8,887 bases of DNA from Flavobacteriaceae bacterium (GTDB lineage Bacteria > Bacteroidota > Bacteroidia > Flavobacteriales > Flavobacteriaceae). Below, one piece after another: positions 1 through 5,391 of this stretch. The stretch spans positions 1 to 8,887 of the forward strand of contig JAUWLK010000103.1 in NCBI GenBank assembly GCA_030613745.1, read 5' to 3'. The stretch's first letter is position 1. Each line of letters begins with the position of its first letter. Both the position numbers and the translations under genes were made by a program. Under the pieces are notes generated by a model. It saw only the letters and a list, made by a program, of their open reading frames with translations. It made no database searches and was not told the DNA's origin.

Positions 1-173
1 CGAATCTCTCTAATATATTCATTTGTAGTTTTTCCGGTGGAAGATTTTACTTTTCTCCATATTTGAGACTTACTAAAGCCAATTTCGGAAGCCAATTCAA
101 CAACACCAAATTTTTCATCTTCTAAATGTTCTAGTATGGAATGTTTAACTTTATATATAAAAGCTTTATCCAT
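1..173 (-). CDS. Partial AraC-type helix-turn-helix regulator, 5' end only (paralogue of the gene at 1211-3061)
   Basis: The minus strand is open from an ATG at 173 to the window edge and gives 57 codons plus two bases, beginning MDKAFIYKVKHSILEHLEDE. About 40 of the 57 residues match the N-terminus of the complete regulator at 1211-3061, including the shared stretch IGFSKSQ in the first helix-turn-helix of an AraC domain. The gene is cut by the window edge, not visibly broken: there is no stop or frameshift in the visible part. By homology the full protein probably also carries a membrane helix and a TolB-like/TPR region, but that part is outside the window and is inference. It lies downstream of the secreted-protein gene (332-838), with a terminator hairpin between them, so it probably has its own promoter in 174-280. 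I could not find a clear TAnnTTTG/TTG pair there. Confidence 0.8.
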   Translation of the reverse strand, partial: MDKAFIYKVKHSILEHLEDEKFGVVELASEIGFSKSQIWRKVKSSTGKTTNEYIREI

Positions 174-280
174 TTTTATAAAAGAAAGATAAATTCAAAA
201 TATATTAAATTTACAAAATTTTATAAACATTTCAAAAACAAAAGAATAGTTTAGATTGAGTCCAGATTATTTGATAATAT

Positions 281-308
281 AAAAAAAGACTGCCTTTTCA
301 GACAGCCT
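281..308 (-). terminator. Intrinsic terminator of the secreted-protein gene
   Basis: On the minus strand AGGCTGTC (308-301) pairs with GGCAGTCT (294-287) across a 6-nt loop, followed by a run of seven T (287-281). Two of the eight pairs are G-T wobbles, which in plus-strand RNA would become A-C mismatches. The hairpin therefore works well only for minus-strand transcripts, which fits the gene ending at 332. Confidence 0.8.
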
Positions 309-331
309 CTTATAATTAAACATTTAAAGAT

Positions 332-838
332 CTATAAAAATTTACCATTTTCATCAGTTTTGACTCTCATTTTCTTATTACCATTTTCAAGCATTAGTTT
401 ATACGTTTTTACCGTACCTCTTTCATGATGATAAGTAACTTTGTACATATCTTTGGCAACAGTCCATCCAGGAAACCTTTCTGTAACAGAATAAATTACG
501 GATCTTGGTGGTCTAACATCTTTAAATTTTTCTATAGTGCTGATAATTTTACCTTTATTATCATAAGAAGCAAGAATACTTCCATCAGGAATATAAAAAT
601 ACAATTTATAAAAATCAAAATCCTCAACATAGAATTCTGAGCTTTTTAAATCGAAATTTGCTACTTTTTTTTCAAGCATTCTTACATCAAAGTCAGCAGC
701 ACTATTATCTACACTATTCAAGTATTTGTAATTCATGGCACGTATTTCTATTTCAGGTAACGTTCCTTCATCAATAACTTGAGCATAAACTTGGGTGGTT
801 AATCCAATAATCAATAAACCAATAATTAATTTTTTCAT
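332..838 (-). CDS. Secreted PepSY-like hypothetical protein
   Basis: A 168-aa protein beginning MKKLIIGLLIIGLTTQVYAQ, which is a textbook Sec signal peptide with cleavage expected near residue 20. I chose the ATG at 838 over the in-frame ATG at 862 because the 8 extra residues would sit in front of this signal peptide. The mature part has a charged middle region and a C-terminal domain (about 95-168) with FPGW at 122-125, then a Y-x-V-x-Y strand and the ending VKTDENGKFL. This pattern resembles the PepSY-like (BLIP-like fold) repeats of Bacteroidota exported proteins. Close flavobacterial homologues are, as I recall, sometimes labelled nicotinate-nucleotide adenylyltransferase; no nucleotidyltransferase motif is visible and I do not support that label. 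Its function is unknown; a periplasmic binding or inhibitory role is only a guess. It sits between two paralogous membrane-bound regulators on the same strand, which makes a functional link plausible. A terminator follows at 281-308. Confidence 0.75.
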   Translation of the reverse strand: MKKLIIGLLIIGLTTQVYAQVIDEGTLPEIEIRAMNYKYLNSVDNSAADFDVRMLEKKVANFDLKSSEFYVEDFDFYKLYFYIPDGSILASYDNKGKIISTIEKFKDVRPPRSVIYSVTERFPGWTVAKDMYKVTYHHERGTVKTYKLMLENGNKKMRVKTDENGKFL

Positions 839-1093
839 GATTAATATTTTTAGATTAGACATCTTTTTTTGGATTACAAGATCTCTAACATTGTTGGTAT
901 TGAAAATTTTAAGGAAACCTGTTCAAATCAAAGTTGTATGAGAATCAACTTTTAAGATCAAACATTAAACTAACTATTCATCAAAACTTTGAATACCTGT
1001 TAAAGTTTGTAATTGCGGTATTACTATTGAGGAGTACATAAGTAGTAGCATTTGCAGATTATTTTCTGTTTTTATATCATCAAAGATACTTAT

Positions 1094-1126
1094 AAAAAAA
1101 ACGCAGTGCATAGCAGAAATTCTGCA
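1094..1126 (-). terminator. Candidate intrinsic terminator of the AraC-TPR regulator gene
   Basis: On the minus strand TGCAG (1126-1122) can pair with CTGCG (1106-1102, one G-T wobble), followed directly by eight T (1101-1094). Inside it a second small stem is possible (TGC/GCA around 1107-1115). An alternative pairing uses GCAGAA/TTCTGC at 1113-1125. It lies 85 nt after the stop codon at 1211. The T-tract is good but the stem is short. Confidence 0.4.
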
Positions 1127-1137
1127 AAAAGTATAAA

Positions 1138-1153
1138 AATTAATGCATTAATT
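1138..1153. repeat. 16-bp perfect palindrome AATTAATGCATTAATT
   Basis: A perfect dyad centred between 1145 and 1146, lying 58-73 bp downstream of the stop codon of the regulator gene. It could be a protein-binding site or part of an RNA 3' structure. It has no T-tract of its own, and its AT richness means chance is possible. Confidence 0.5.
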
Positions 1154-1210
1154 ACAATTTTACAGCATGAAGTAAATTTTAGAGGATTGCCTAACAGTTT
1201 CAGTATCTGA

Positions 1211-3061
1211 CTATTCTGCCAAATTCATTTTTTTTAGTATAGTTTGAAATCTGGGCTCGGATTGTAAATTTTTAAAATATGGATTACATTTCATATAGGG
1301 AGCCCAAATACTCCTTCTTTCAAAACATTTTTCAAGTAAAGTTAAGGCTTTATCATTTTCACCCAAAAAAGCATATTTCTGTGCAATAAAATATATTTCA
1401 GCTTTATCCTCAATATCTTTTTGAAGCCTCCATCTGTAAATTCCTTCAATACCAAAATTTTCATATATCTTTTGAACTGTATCCACATATTTCTTAGTTA
1501 AAGGGTCTAATGATAGTTTGTGTTTCAATTCTTCAACCGCCTTAGCATAATTTTTTTGCATCACATAAATTTTGAAGATGTTGGTAGTTTCTAATGGATG
1601 ATTTTTATAATTCTTTTGATTTTTTAAATACCCTTCTAGCGCTTTGTCGTAATCTTTACTTCTAAAATAATAAATAGCACTTAATTGATTTATTGAAACA
1701 GAATAGGGGTTAAGTTGCATAGCTATTTCAATTTCTTTCCGAGCATCGTTTTGTCTACCCATTACATCCAATAACATTGAATAATATTCATGAGCTGTAG
1801 CGTAATTTGGATTTAATGCAATAGCATGTTTAAATTCCTTTTCGCCTGCATCCCATTTCCACTGACCATATGCTAATAAAGCACCAATTGTTGCATGAGA
1901 TTCCGCAATATTATTATTTATAGAAAGTGCTTTCGTAGCAAACTCTTTTGACTTAATCAAACCACTCATTCTATTATACCATCCCCATCCGGCCATGTGT
2001 AAATAGGTATCAGCCAATCCGCTATATGCCAAAGCGTAAGTTGAATCTAATTGAAGAGCCTGGTTATAATAATAAATACTTCTTTCTAAGTCTTTTTTTG
2101 TTTTTTGATGCCAGAAAAAACGACCTTTTAAGTATAATGTATACGCTTCTATATTATCGGTTGGTTTGGTTTCAATTTGTTGAATTTCTATTGGGCTAAG
2201 GGTAATTTTTAATTCTGTTGCAATTTTTTTGGCAATTTCGCTTTCTAAAGTGAATATATTCTTGAATTCTCTTCCGAATTTTTTAGACCATATATGTTTA
2301 TCCTTTTTTGCATCGATCATTTGTACAAATATCATTATAGAATCTTTATATTTTTGAATACTCGATTCAATGATGTACGAAACTTTCAATTCTTTGGCAA
2401 TTTCAGGTGCTGTTTTTTTAGTTTCACGATATTGCTCCATGGTGGTTCTTGAAATTATGCTGAATTCCTTCATGGTTGAAAGGTGATTTAAAATATCATC
2501 CATTACTCCATCTGCAAAGTATTGGTTGCTTTTATCATCGCTAAGATTTTTAAAAGGGAGTACTGCAATAGAATAAGGTTTGTTTTCTTCTATTTTTTTA
2601 ACAGACCATTTTACCAGTAAAAAAGAAATAAAAGCAATCGTTACAATTATTAAAGCCCCAAAAAGTAAATTTCTTTGGTATTTTATGTTGTTGGGTTTAG
2701 TGAGTTTTGGATCAATTTTATTCAAAACCAAAGATTCTTCAATTTTTGATTTATACTCTCCGGGAGTTACACCAAAATGATCGTGAAAACATTTATTAAA
2801 ATAAGTAGGGCTATTAAAACCAACACAGTAGGCTATTTCAGAAGCTGTAAGTTTATCTTCCTGAATTAATTTCTTTGCTTCCAAAAGGCGAGTTTCTCTA
2901 ATAAATTCGCTTACTGTTTTCCCTTTAGATACTTTGATTTTTCTCAATAATTGTGACTTGCTAAAACCTATTTCAGAAGCTAAATCTTCAACACCAAAAT
3001 TTTCATCTTCAATATGTTCCAGTATGGTTTGAGTAACTTTATTTATAAAAGCTTTATCCAT
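1211..3061 (-). CDS. Membrane-anchored AraC-type regulator with TolB-like and TPR domains
   Basis: A 616-aa protein starting at the ATG at 3061 and ending with TAG at 1211. Residues 1-105 are an AraC-type double helix-turn-helix domain: the first HTH is around IGFSKSQLLR (31-40), the second around 72-95 with GFNSPTYFNKCF and then FGVTPGEYK. A single hydrophobic helix at about 132-151 follows. Residues 163-295 match the TolB-like domain seen in adenylate-cyclase-associated TPR proteins (SIAVLPFKNLSDD, YFADG, IISRTTMEQYR). From about 303 onward there are several TPR-like units, for example YYNQALQLDSTYALAYSGLA and HAIALNPNYATAHEYYSMLL, and the tail PRFQTILKKM is typical of this family. The layout suggests a ToxR/CadC-like one-component regulator that binds DNA from the membrane and senses with its periplasmic C-terminal part; the topology is inferred. 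The ligand and target genes are unknown. No cyclase catalytic domain is present. A paralogue begins at 173 on the same strand. Confidence 0.85.
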   Translation of the reverse strand: MDKAFINKVTQTILEHIEDENFGVEDLASEIGFSKSQLLRKIKVSKGKTVSEFIRETRLLEAKKLIQEDKLTASEIAYCVGFNSPTYFNKCFHDHFGVTPGEYKSKIEESLVLNKIDPKLTKPNNIKYQRNLLFGALIIVTIAFISFLLVKWSVKKIEENKPYSIAVLPFKNLSDDKSNQYFADGVMDDILNHLSTMKEFSIISRTTMEQYRETKKTAPEIAKELKVSYIIESSIQKYKDSIMIFVQMIDAKKDKHIWSKKFGREFKNIFTLESEIAKKIATELKITLSPIEIQQIETKPTDNIEAYTLYLKGRFFWHQKTKKDLERSIYYYNQALQLDSTYALAYSGLADTYLHMAGWGWYNRMSGLIKSKEFATKALSINNNIAESHATIGALLAYGQWKWDAGEKEFKHAIALNPNYATAHEYYSMLLDVMGRQNDARKEIEIAMQLNPYSVSINQLSAIYYFRSKDYDKALEGYLKNQKNYKNHPLETTNIFKIYVMQKNYAKAVEELKHKLSLDPLTKKYVDTVQKIYENFGIEGIYRWRLQKDIEDKAEIYFIAQKYAFLGENDKALTLLEKCFERRSIWAPYMKCNPYFKNLQSEPRFQTILKKMNLAE

Positions 3062-3224
3062 TCCAGGAAAAAATTAAAAGCTAACTAAAGTTACAACATA
3101 TTTTTTAAATCTAAAATTTAAAACTCGCAATCAATAATAAAGTAATAAAGTTTTTTAAAATAAAATTTATTTCATAACTTATAAGATCAATATTTGATGG
3201 ATAAAAGTTTAATCATTTTAATCA

Positions 3225-3253
3225 ATTATAAATAATATCTATTATAAAATAAT
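3225..3253. repeat. Pair of AT-rich dyads upstream of the Prx6-type gene
   Basis: Two related inverted repeats lie close together in the 277-bp divergent region: ATTAT-AA-ATAAT at 3225-3236 and ATTAT-AAA-ATAAT at 3241-3253. The same half-sites in reverse order (ATAAT-g-ATTAT) form the better site at 3278-3288. They may be accessory operator sites, but such AT-only words occur often by chance in this composition. Confidence 0.3.
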
Positions 3254-3275
3254 AACAATCAATTGTAATTATACT

Positions 3276-3290
3276 ACATAATGATTATTG
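3276..3290. promoter_or_regulatory. Candidate Fur/PerR-family operator at the Prx6-type promoter
   Basis: The 15-mer ACATAATGATTATTG contains the perfect dyad ATAAT-g-ATTAT. It matches 10 of the 14 specified positions of the PerR consensus TTATAATnATTATAA, and the same core is shared with Fur boxes. It ends 5 bp before the -7 element at 3296, a position where a bound repressor would block RNA polymerase. A peroxide-sensing Fur-family regulator at a peroxiredoxin gene fits known biology; which protein binds is inference. Confidence 0.45.
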
Positions 3291-3295
3291 TGTAA

Positions 3296-3303
3296 TATTT
3301 TTG
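3296..3303 (+). promoter_or_regulatory. -7 element (TATTTTTG) of the Prx6-type gene
   Basis: A perfect match to the Bacteroidota -7 element TAnnTTTG. It predicts a start of transcription near 3307 and a leader of about 32 nt before the ATG at 3339. No TTG is found 17-23 nt upstream; a TTA at 3269-3271 (24 nt) is the nearest substitute. The promoter may thus be weak or factor-dependent. Confidence 0.6.
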
Positions 3304-3338
3304 TAGTAGAAATATTTAATCATTTAAATTATATTATT

Positions 3339-3992
3339 ATGGAAATACAAGAAAATACGACTTTCATGCCAAGAATTGGAGATATTGCTCCAAACTTTGT
3401 GGCCAAAACAACAAAAGGAGATATTACATTACATGATTTTGCAAAAGATAAATGGATTGTGTTATTTTCTCATCCGGCAGATTTTACACCTGTTTGTACT
3501 ACTGAAATGAGTGGATTTGCACAAAGAAAAGGTGAATTTACAGCTTTAAATACAGAATTGCTAGGTTTAAGTATTGATAGTATTCACGCGCATTTAGGAT
3601 GGGTGAATAATGTAAGAGAAAAAACAGGAGTTTATTTTGATTTTCCTATCATAGCAGATATTGATATGAAAGTTTCAAAACTATATGGAATGTTGCAACC
3701 TAATGAAAGTGAAACAGCAGCTGTAAGAGCAGTATTCTTTATTGATCCTGATAAAAAAATACGTTTAGTTATGTACTACCCATTAAATGTAGGTAGAAAC
3801 ATGAACGAAATTTTAAGAGCTTTAGAAGCTTTACAAACATCTGATAAATTTGGTGTAGCAATGCCATTAGATTGGAAAAAAGGAGACAAAGTTATTATTC
3901 CTCCACCAAAAAATTTGGATGAAATGAATCAACGATTAAATGATGATTCTTGTGAAAGAACTGACTTCTATCTATGTAAAAAAGATATATAA
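3339..3992 (+). CDS. Peroxiredoxin, Prx6 subfamily (peroxidase)
   Basis: A 217-aa cytoplasmic thiol peroxidase that reduces hydrogen peroxide and organic hydroperoxides. The active-site motif is FSHPADFTPVCTTEM, giving P46, T50 and peroxidatic C53; R130 in AAVRAVFFID completes the catalytic set. The HPADFTPVCTTE form and the C-terminal extension with IIPPPKNLDEMNQRL are marks of the Prx6 subfamily. Two cysteines in the tail, C205 and C213 (CERTDFYLC), resemble the extra cysteine pair of archaeal Prx6-type enzymes, so the enzyme may use a resolving cysteine and not be strictly 1-Cys. An in-frame ATG at 3288 would add 17 residues, but it lies upstream of the -7 element, so I start at 3339 (MEIQENT). 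The gene heads a tandem of three peroxiredoxins and is divergent from the AraC-TPR regulator. Regulation by a Fur/PerR-type box is suggested. Confidence 0.93.
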   Translation: MEIQENTTFMPRIGDIAPNFVAKTTKGDITLHDFAKDKWIVLFSHPADFTPVCTTEMSGFAQRKGEFTALNTELLGLSIDSIHAHLGWVNNVREKTGVYFDFPIIADIDMKVSKLYGMLQPNESETAAVRAVFFIDPDKKIRLVMYYPLNVGRNMNEILRALEALQTSDKFGVAMPLDWKKGDKVIIPPPKNLDEMNQRLNDDSCERTDFYLCKKDI

Positions 3993-4000
3993 TTCAGCAA

Positions 4001-4099
4001 ATTAAAAGGTGATTTTTTTATTGGTTTTTATGTTAGTATAAGTAAAATCTATTTTAATATAAAAATTTGAAATCAAAAGTATAGAAAATCACCTTTAAT
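4001..4099. repeat. Inverted repeat (12 bp perfect, 15 with a bulge) between the Prx6-type gene and ahpC
   Basis: AAAGGTGATTTT at 4005-4016 is the exact reverse complement of AAAATCACCTTT at 4085-4096. With one extra A in the left arm the match extends to ATTAAA(A)GGTGATTTT against AAAATCACCTTTAAT (4001-4016 and 4085-4099). The arms are 68 bp apart. The right arm ends about 5 bp before the putative ahpC -7 element. It could fold as a long-loop hairpin in read-through RNA, be an operator pair, or be the ends of a decayed ~99-bp miniature element. No target-site duplication is evident. Confidence 0.6.
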
Positions 4100-4104
4100 A
4101 TAAT

Positions 4105-4112
4105 TACTTTAG
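4105..4112 (+). promoter_or_regulatory. Candidate -7 element (TACTTTAG) of ahpC
   Basis: One mismatch to TAnnTTTG (A for the third T of TTTG). It predicts a leader of about 31 nt, similar to the other two peroxiredoxin genes. No TTG is present at the proper distance; the -33 region is occupied by the right arm of the inverted repeat. A weak Fur-family-like match (10 of 14, 4098-4112) overlaps it but is not convincing in such AT-rich DNA. Confidence 0.35.
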
Positions 4113-4146
4113 CAGTTCAAAAAATAAATTTAAAAATTATTAAAAT

Positions 4147-4779
4147 ATGGCAGTATTAGTAGGTAAAAAAGCACCTCATTTTAGTACAAAAGCAGTAGTT
4201 GACGGAGGTAAATTTGTAGATGATTTTTCATTAGATCAGTATTTAGGTAAAAAACATGTAATATTCTTCTTTTATCCAAAAGATTTTACATTTGTTTGTC
4301 CAACTGAATTACATGCATTTCAATCAAAACTAGCAGAATTTGAAAAAAGAAATACGGCAGTAGTTGCATGTTCAACAGATACAGAGCAGTCGCACTGGGG
4401 ATGGTTACAATTAGGAAAAGATGAAGGAGGTATTAAAGGTGTTACATATCCTATAGTTGCAGATACTAATAAAACTATTTCTAAGAATTATGATGTATTA
4501 GATGGTGATTTTTATTATGATGATAATGATCAATTACAAGCTGATGCTCAATTAGTTGCTTATCGCGGATTGTTCTTAATTGATAAAGATGGTATTGTAC
4601 GTCATCAAGTTGTTAATGATGATCCACTTGGTAGAAATATTGATGAAGCCTTAAGAATGGTAGATGCTTTACAATTTAACGAAGAGCATGGTGAAGTTTG
4701 CCCGGCTAACTGGAGTAAAGGTCAGGATGCATTAAAAGATACTCATGAAGGTGTTGCGGATTATTTAGCATCTCACTAA
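4147..4779 (+). CDS. ahpC: 2-Cys peroxiredoxin, AhpC/Prx1 subfamily
   Basis: A 210-aa cytoplasmic peroxidase. Peroxidatic C51 lies in YPKDFTFVCPTEL (P44, T48), R140 lies in AYRGLFLIDKDG, and resolving C185 lies in HGEVCPANW, as in typical 2-Cys enzymes, where C51 of one subunit forms a disulfide with C185 of its partner. The W-rich segment HWGWLQLGKDEGGIKG carries a GGIKG variant of the GGLG loop, and the C-terminus lacks the YF motif; both features usually go with resistance to overoxidation. An acidic insertion (about 118-134, DGDFYYDDNDQ) sits before the catalytic arginine; I believe this is common in Bacteroidota homologues. No ahpF is next to it, so thioredoxin or another reductase encoded elsewhere is the likely electron donor. 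The start at 4147 follows an A-rich leader. Transcription ends at the hairpin at 4799-4827. Confidence 0.93.
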   Translation: MAVLVGKKAPHFSTKAVVDGGKFVDDFSLDQYLGKKHVIFFFYPKDFTFVCPTELHAFQSKLAEFEKRNTAVVACSTDTEQSHWGWLQLGKDEGGIKGVTYPIVADTNKTISKNYDVLDGDFYYDDNDQLQADAQLVAYRGLFLIDKDGIVRHQVVNDDPLGRNIDEALRMVDALQFNEEHGEVCPANWSKGQDALKDTHEGVADYLASH

Positions 4780-4798
4780 AATAATTTTCATACAAAAG

Positions 4799-4827
4799 AA
4801 ACTCCCTTAATTATTGGGGAGTTTTTT
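4799..4827 (+). terminator. Intrinsic terminator after ahpC
   Basis: AAACTCCC (4799-4806) pairs perfectly with GGGAGTTT (4817-4824) across a 10-nt loop, and the T-run continues to 4827. It lies 20 nt after the ahpC stop codon and separates ahpC from tpx. Confidence 0.88.
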
Positions 4828-4843
4828 ATTTTATGTAACTTTG
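4814..4843 (+). promoter_or_regulatory. Promoter of tpx-dgkA
   Basis: TTG at 4814-4816, a 19-nt spacer and TAACTTTG at 4836-4843 match the Bacteroidota consensus TTG-N17-23-TAnnTTTG exactly. Transcription should begin near 4847, giving a leader of about 41 nt before the ATG at 4888. The TTG lies in the loop of the ahpC terminator, so the two signals overlap. Confidence 0.75.
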
Positions 4844-4887
4844 AAATATAAATTATAATCAATCAATAAATCTATAAAAATAAAATT

Positions 4888-5388
4888 ATGGCAAAAATAA
4901 CATTAAAGGGAAATCCTGTAAAAACGATTGGTAAATTACCAAAAATTGGTATAAAAGCTCCAAAATTTACTTTGGTAAAAAGTGATTTATCTACTGCAAA
5001 ATTAAAAGACTTTAAAGGTAAAAAAGTACTTTTAAATATTACACCAAGTATTGATACAGGAGTTTGTCAAAACTCTGTAAGAAAATTCAATGAAGCTGCA
5101 GCTGGATTAGAAAATACAGTGGTACTATATGTTTCAAAAGATTTACCATTTGCACAAGCACGTTTTTGTGGTGCAGAAGGGATAGAAAATGTAATAACAT
5201 TATCAGATTTTAGAAAAGGAAAATTTGGTAAAAGTTACGGTGTAACTATTGAAAATGGTCCAATGAAAGGGTTATTGTCTCGCTCTGTAGTAGTTCTAGA
5301 TGAAGAAGGTAAAGTTGTTTACACTGAGCAAGTTAGTGAAACAATAGATGAACCAAACTACGAAGCTGCACTGGAAGCTTTAAAATAA
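4888..5388 (+). CDS. tpx: Thiol peroxidase, Tpx-type atypical 2-Cys peroxiredoxin
   Basis: A 166-aa protein of the length usual for Tpx (about 165). The motif NITPSIDTGVC gives P53, T57 and peroxidatic C60. Resolving C94 is in FAQARFCGAEG, the Tpx-specific position in helix alpha-3, forming an intramolecular disulfide, and R132 is in LLSRSVVVLDEEGKV. In E. coli Tpx is reduced by thioredoxin and prefers organic (fatty-acid-like) hydroperoxides; the same role is expected here. No signal peptide is present, so it should act in the cytoplasm. The gene has its own strong promoter and is followed after only 3 nt by the lipid kinase gene, so both should be on one transcript. This is the third peroxiredoxin in a row, each from a different subfamily. 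Confidence 0.93.
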   Translation: MAKITLKGNPVKTIGKLPKIGIKAPKFTLVKSDLSTAKLKDFKGKKVLLNITPSIDTGVCQNSVRKFNEAAAGLENTVVLYVSKDLPFAQARFCGAEGIENVITLSDFRKGKFGKSYGVTIENGPMKGLLSRSVVVLDEEGKVVYTEQVSETIDEPNYEAALEALK

Positions 5389-5391
5389 TCA

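Larger units (their letters stand above)
839..1210. other. Intergenic region between the TPR regulator and the secreted-protein gene
   Basis: This 372-bp stretch has no credible ORF. Reading the minus strand, it holds a 16-bp palindrome (1153-1138), then a hairpin with a T-tract (1126-1094, listed separately). It then has two weak promoter candidates for the secreted-protein gene. One is TATCTTTG at 1088-1081, a perfect TAnnTTTG, but without a TTG at -33 and giving a leader of about 240 nt. The other is CAACTTTG at 936-929, one mismatch, with a TTG 22 nt upstream at 961-959 and a leader of about 85 nt. I cannot choose between them. Confidence 0.45.

Noticed and set aside
425..640. Plus-strand 71-codon ORF opposite the secreted-protein gene
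   Set aside because: It lies wholly inside the antisense of a well-supported gene and has no recognisable motif or promoter.
839..862. Eight-residue extension of the secreted protein
   Set aside because: It would precede a complete signal peptide; the start at 838 gives a normal signal sequence.
2580..2780. Plus-strand 66-codon ORF with a hydrophobic stretch
   Set aside because: It is the complement of the membrane helix and linker region of the AraC-TPR regulator; the hydrophobicity is a by-product.
3086..3093. TAACTTTA on the minus strand as a -7 element for the AraC-TPR gene
   Set aside because: One mismatch and no TTG at 17-23 nt upstream; not strong enough to call in AT-rich DNA.
3288..3338. 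17-residue N-terminal extension of the Prx6-type protein
   Set aside because: The upstream ATG precedes the -7 element at 3296-3303, so it would not be in the transcript, and the family starts near MEIQENT.
4147..4779. GGIKG loop and acidic insertion in AhpC as a novel variant
   Set aside because: I believe both are common in Bacteroidota AhpC-type proteins, so they are described in the annotation but not raised as a finding.
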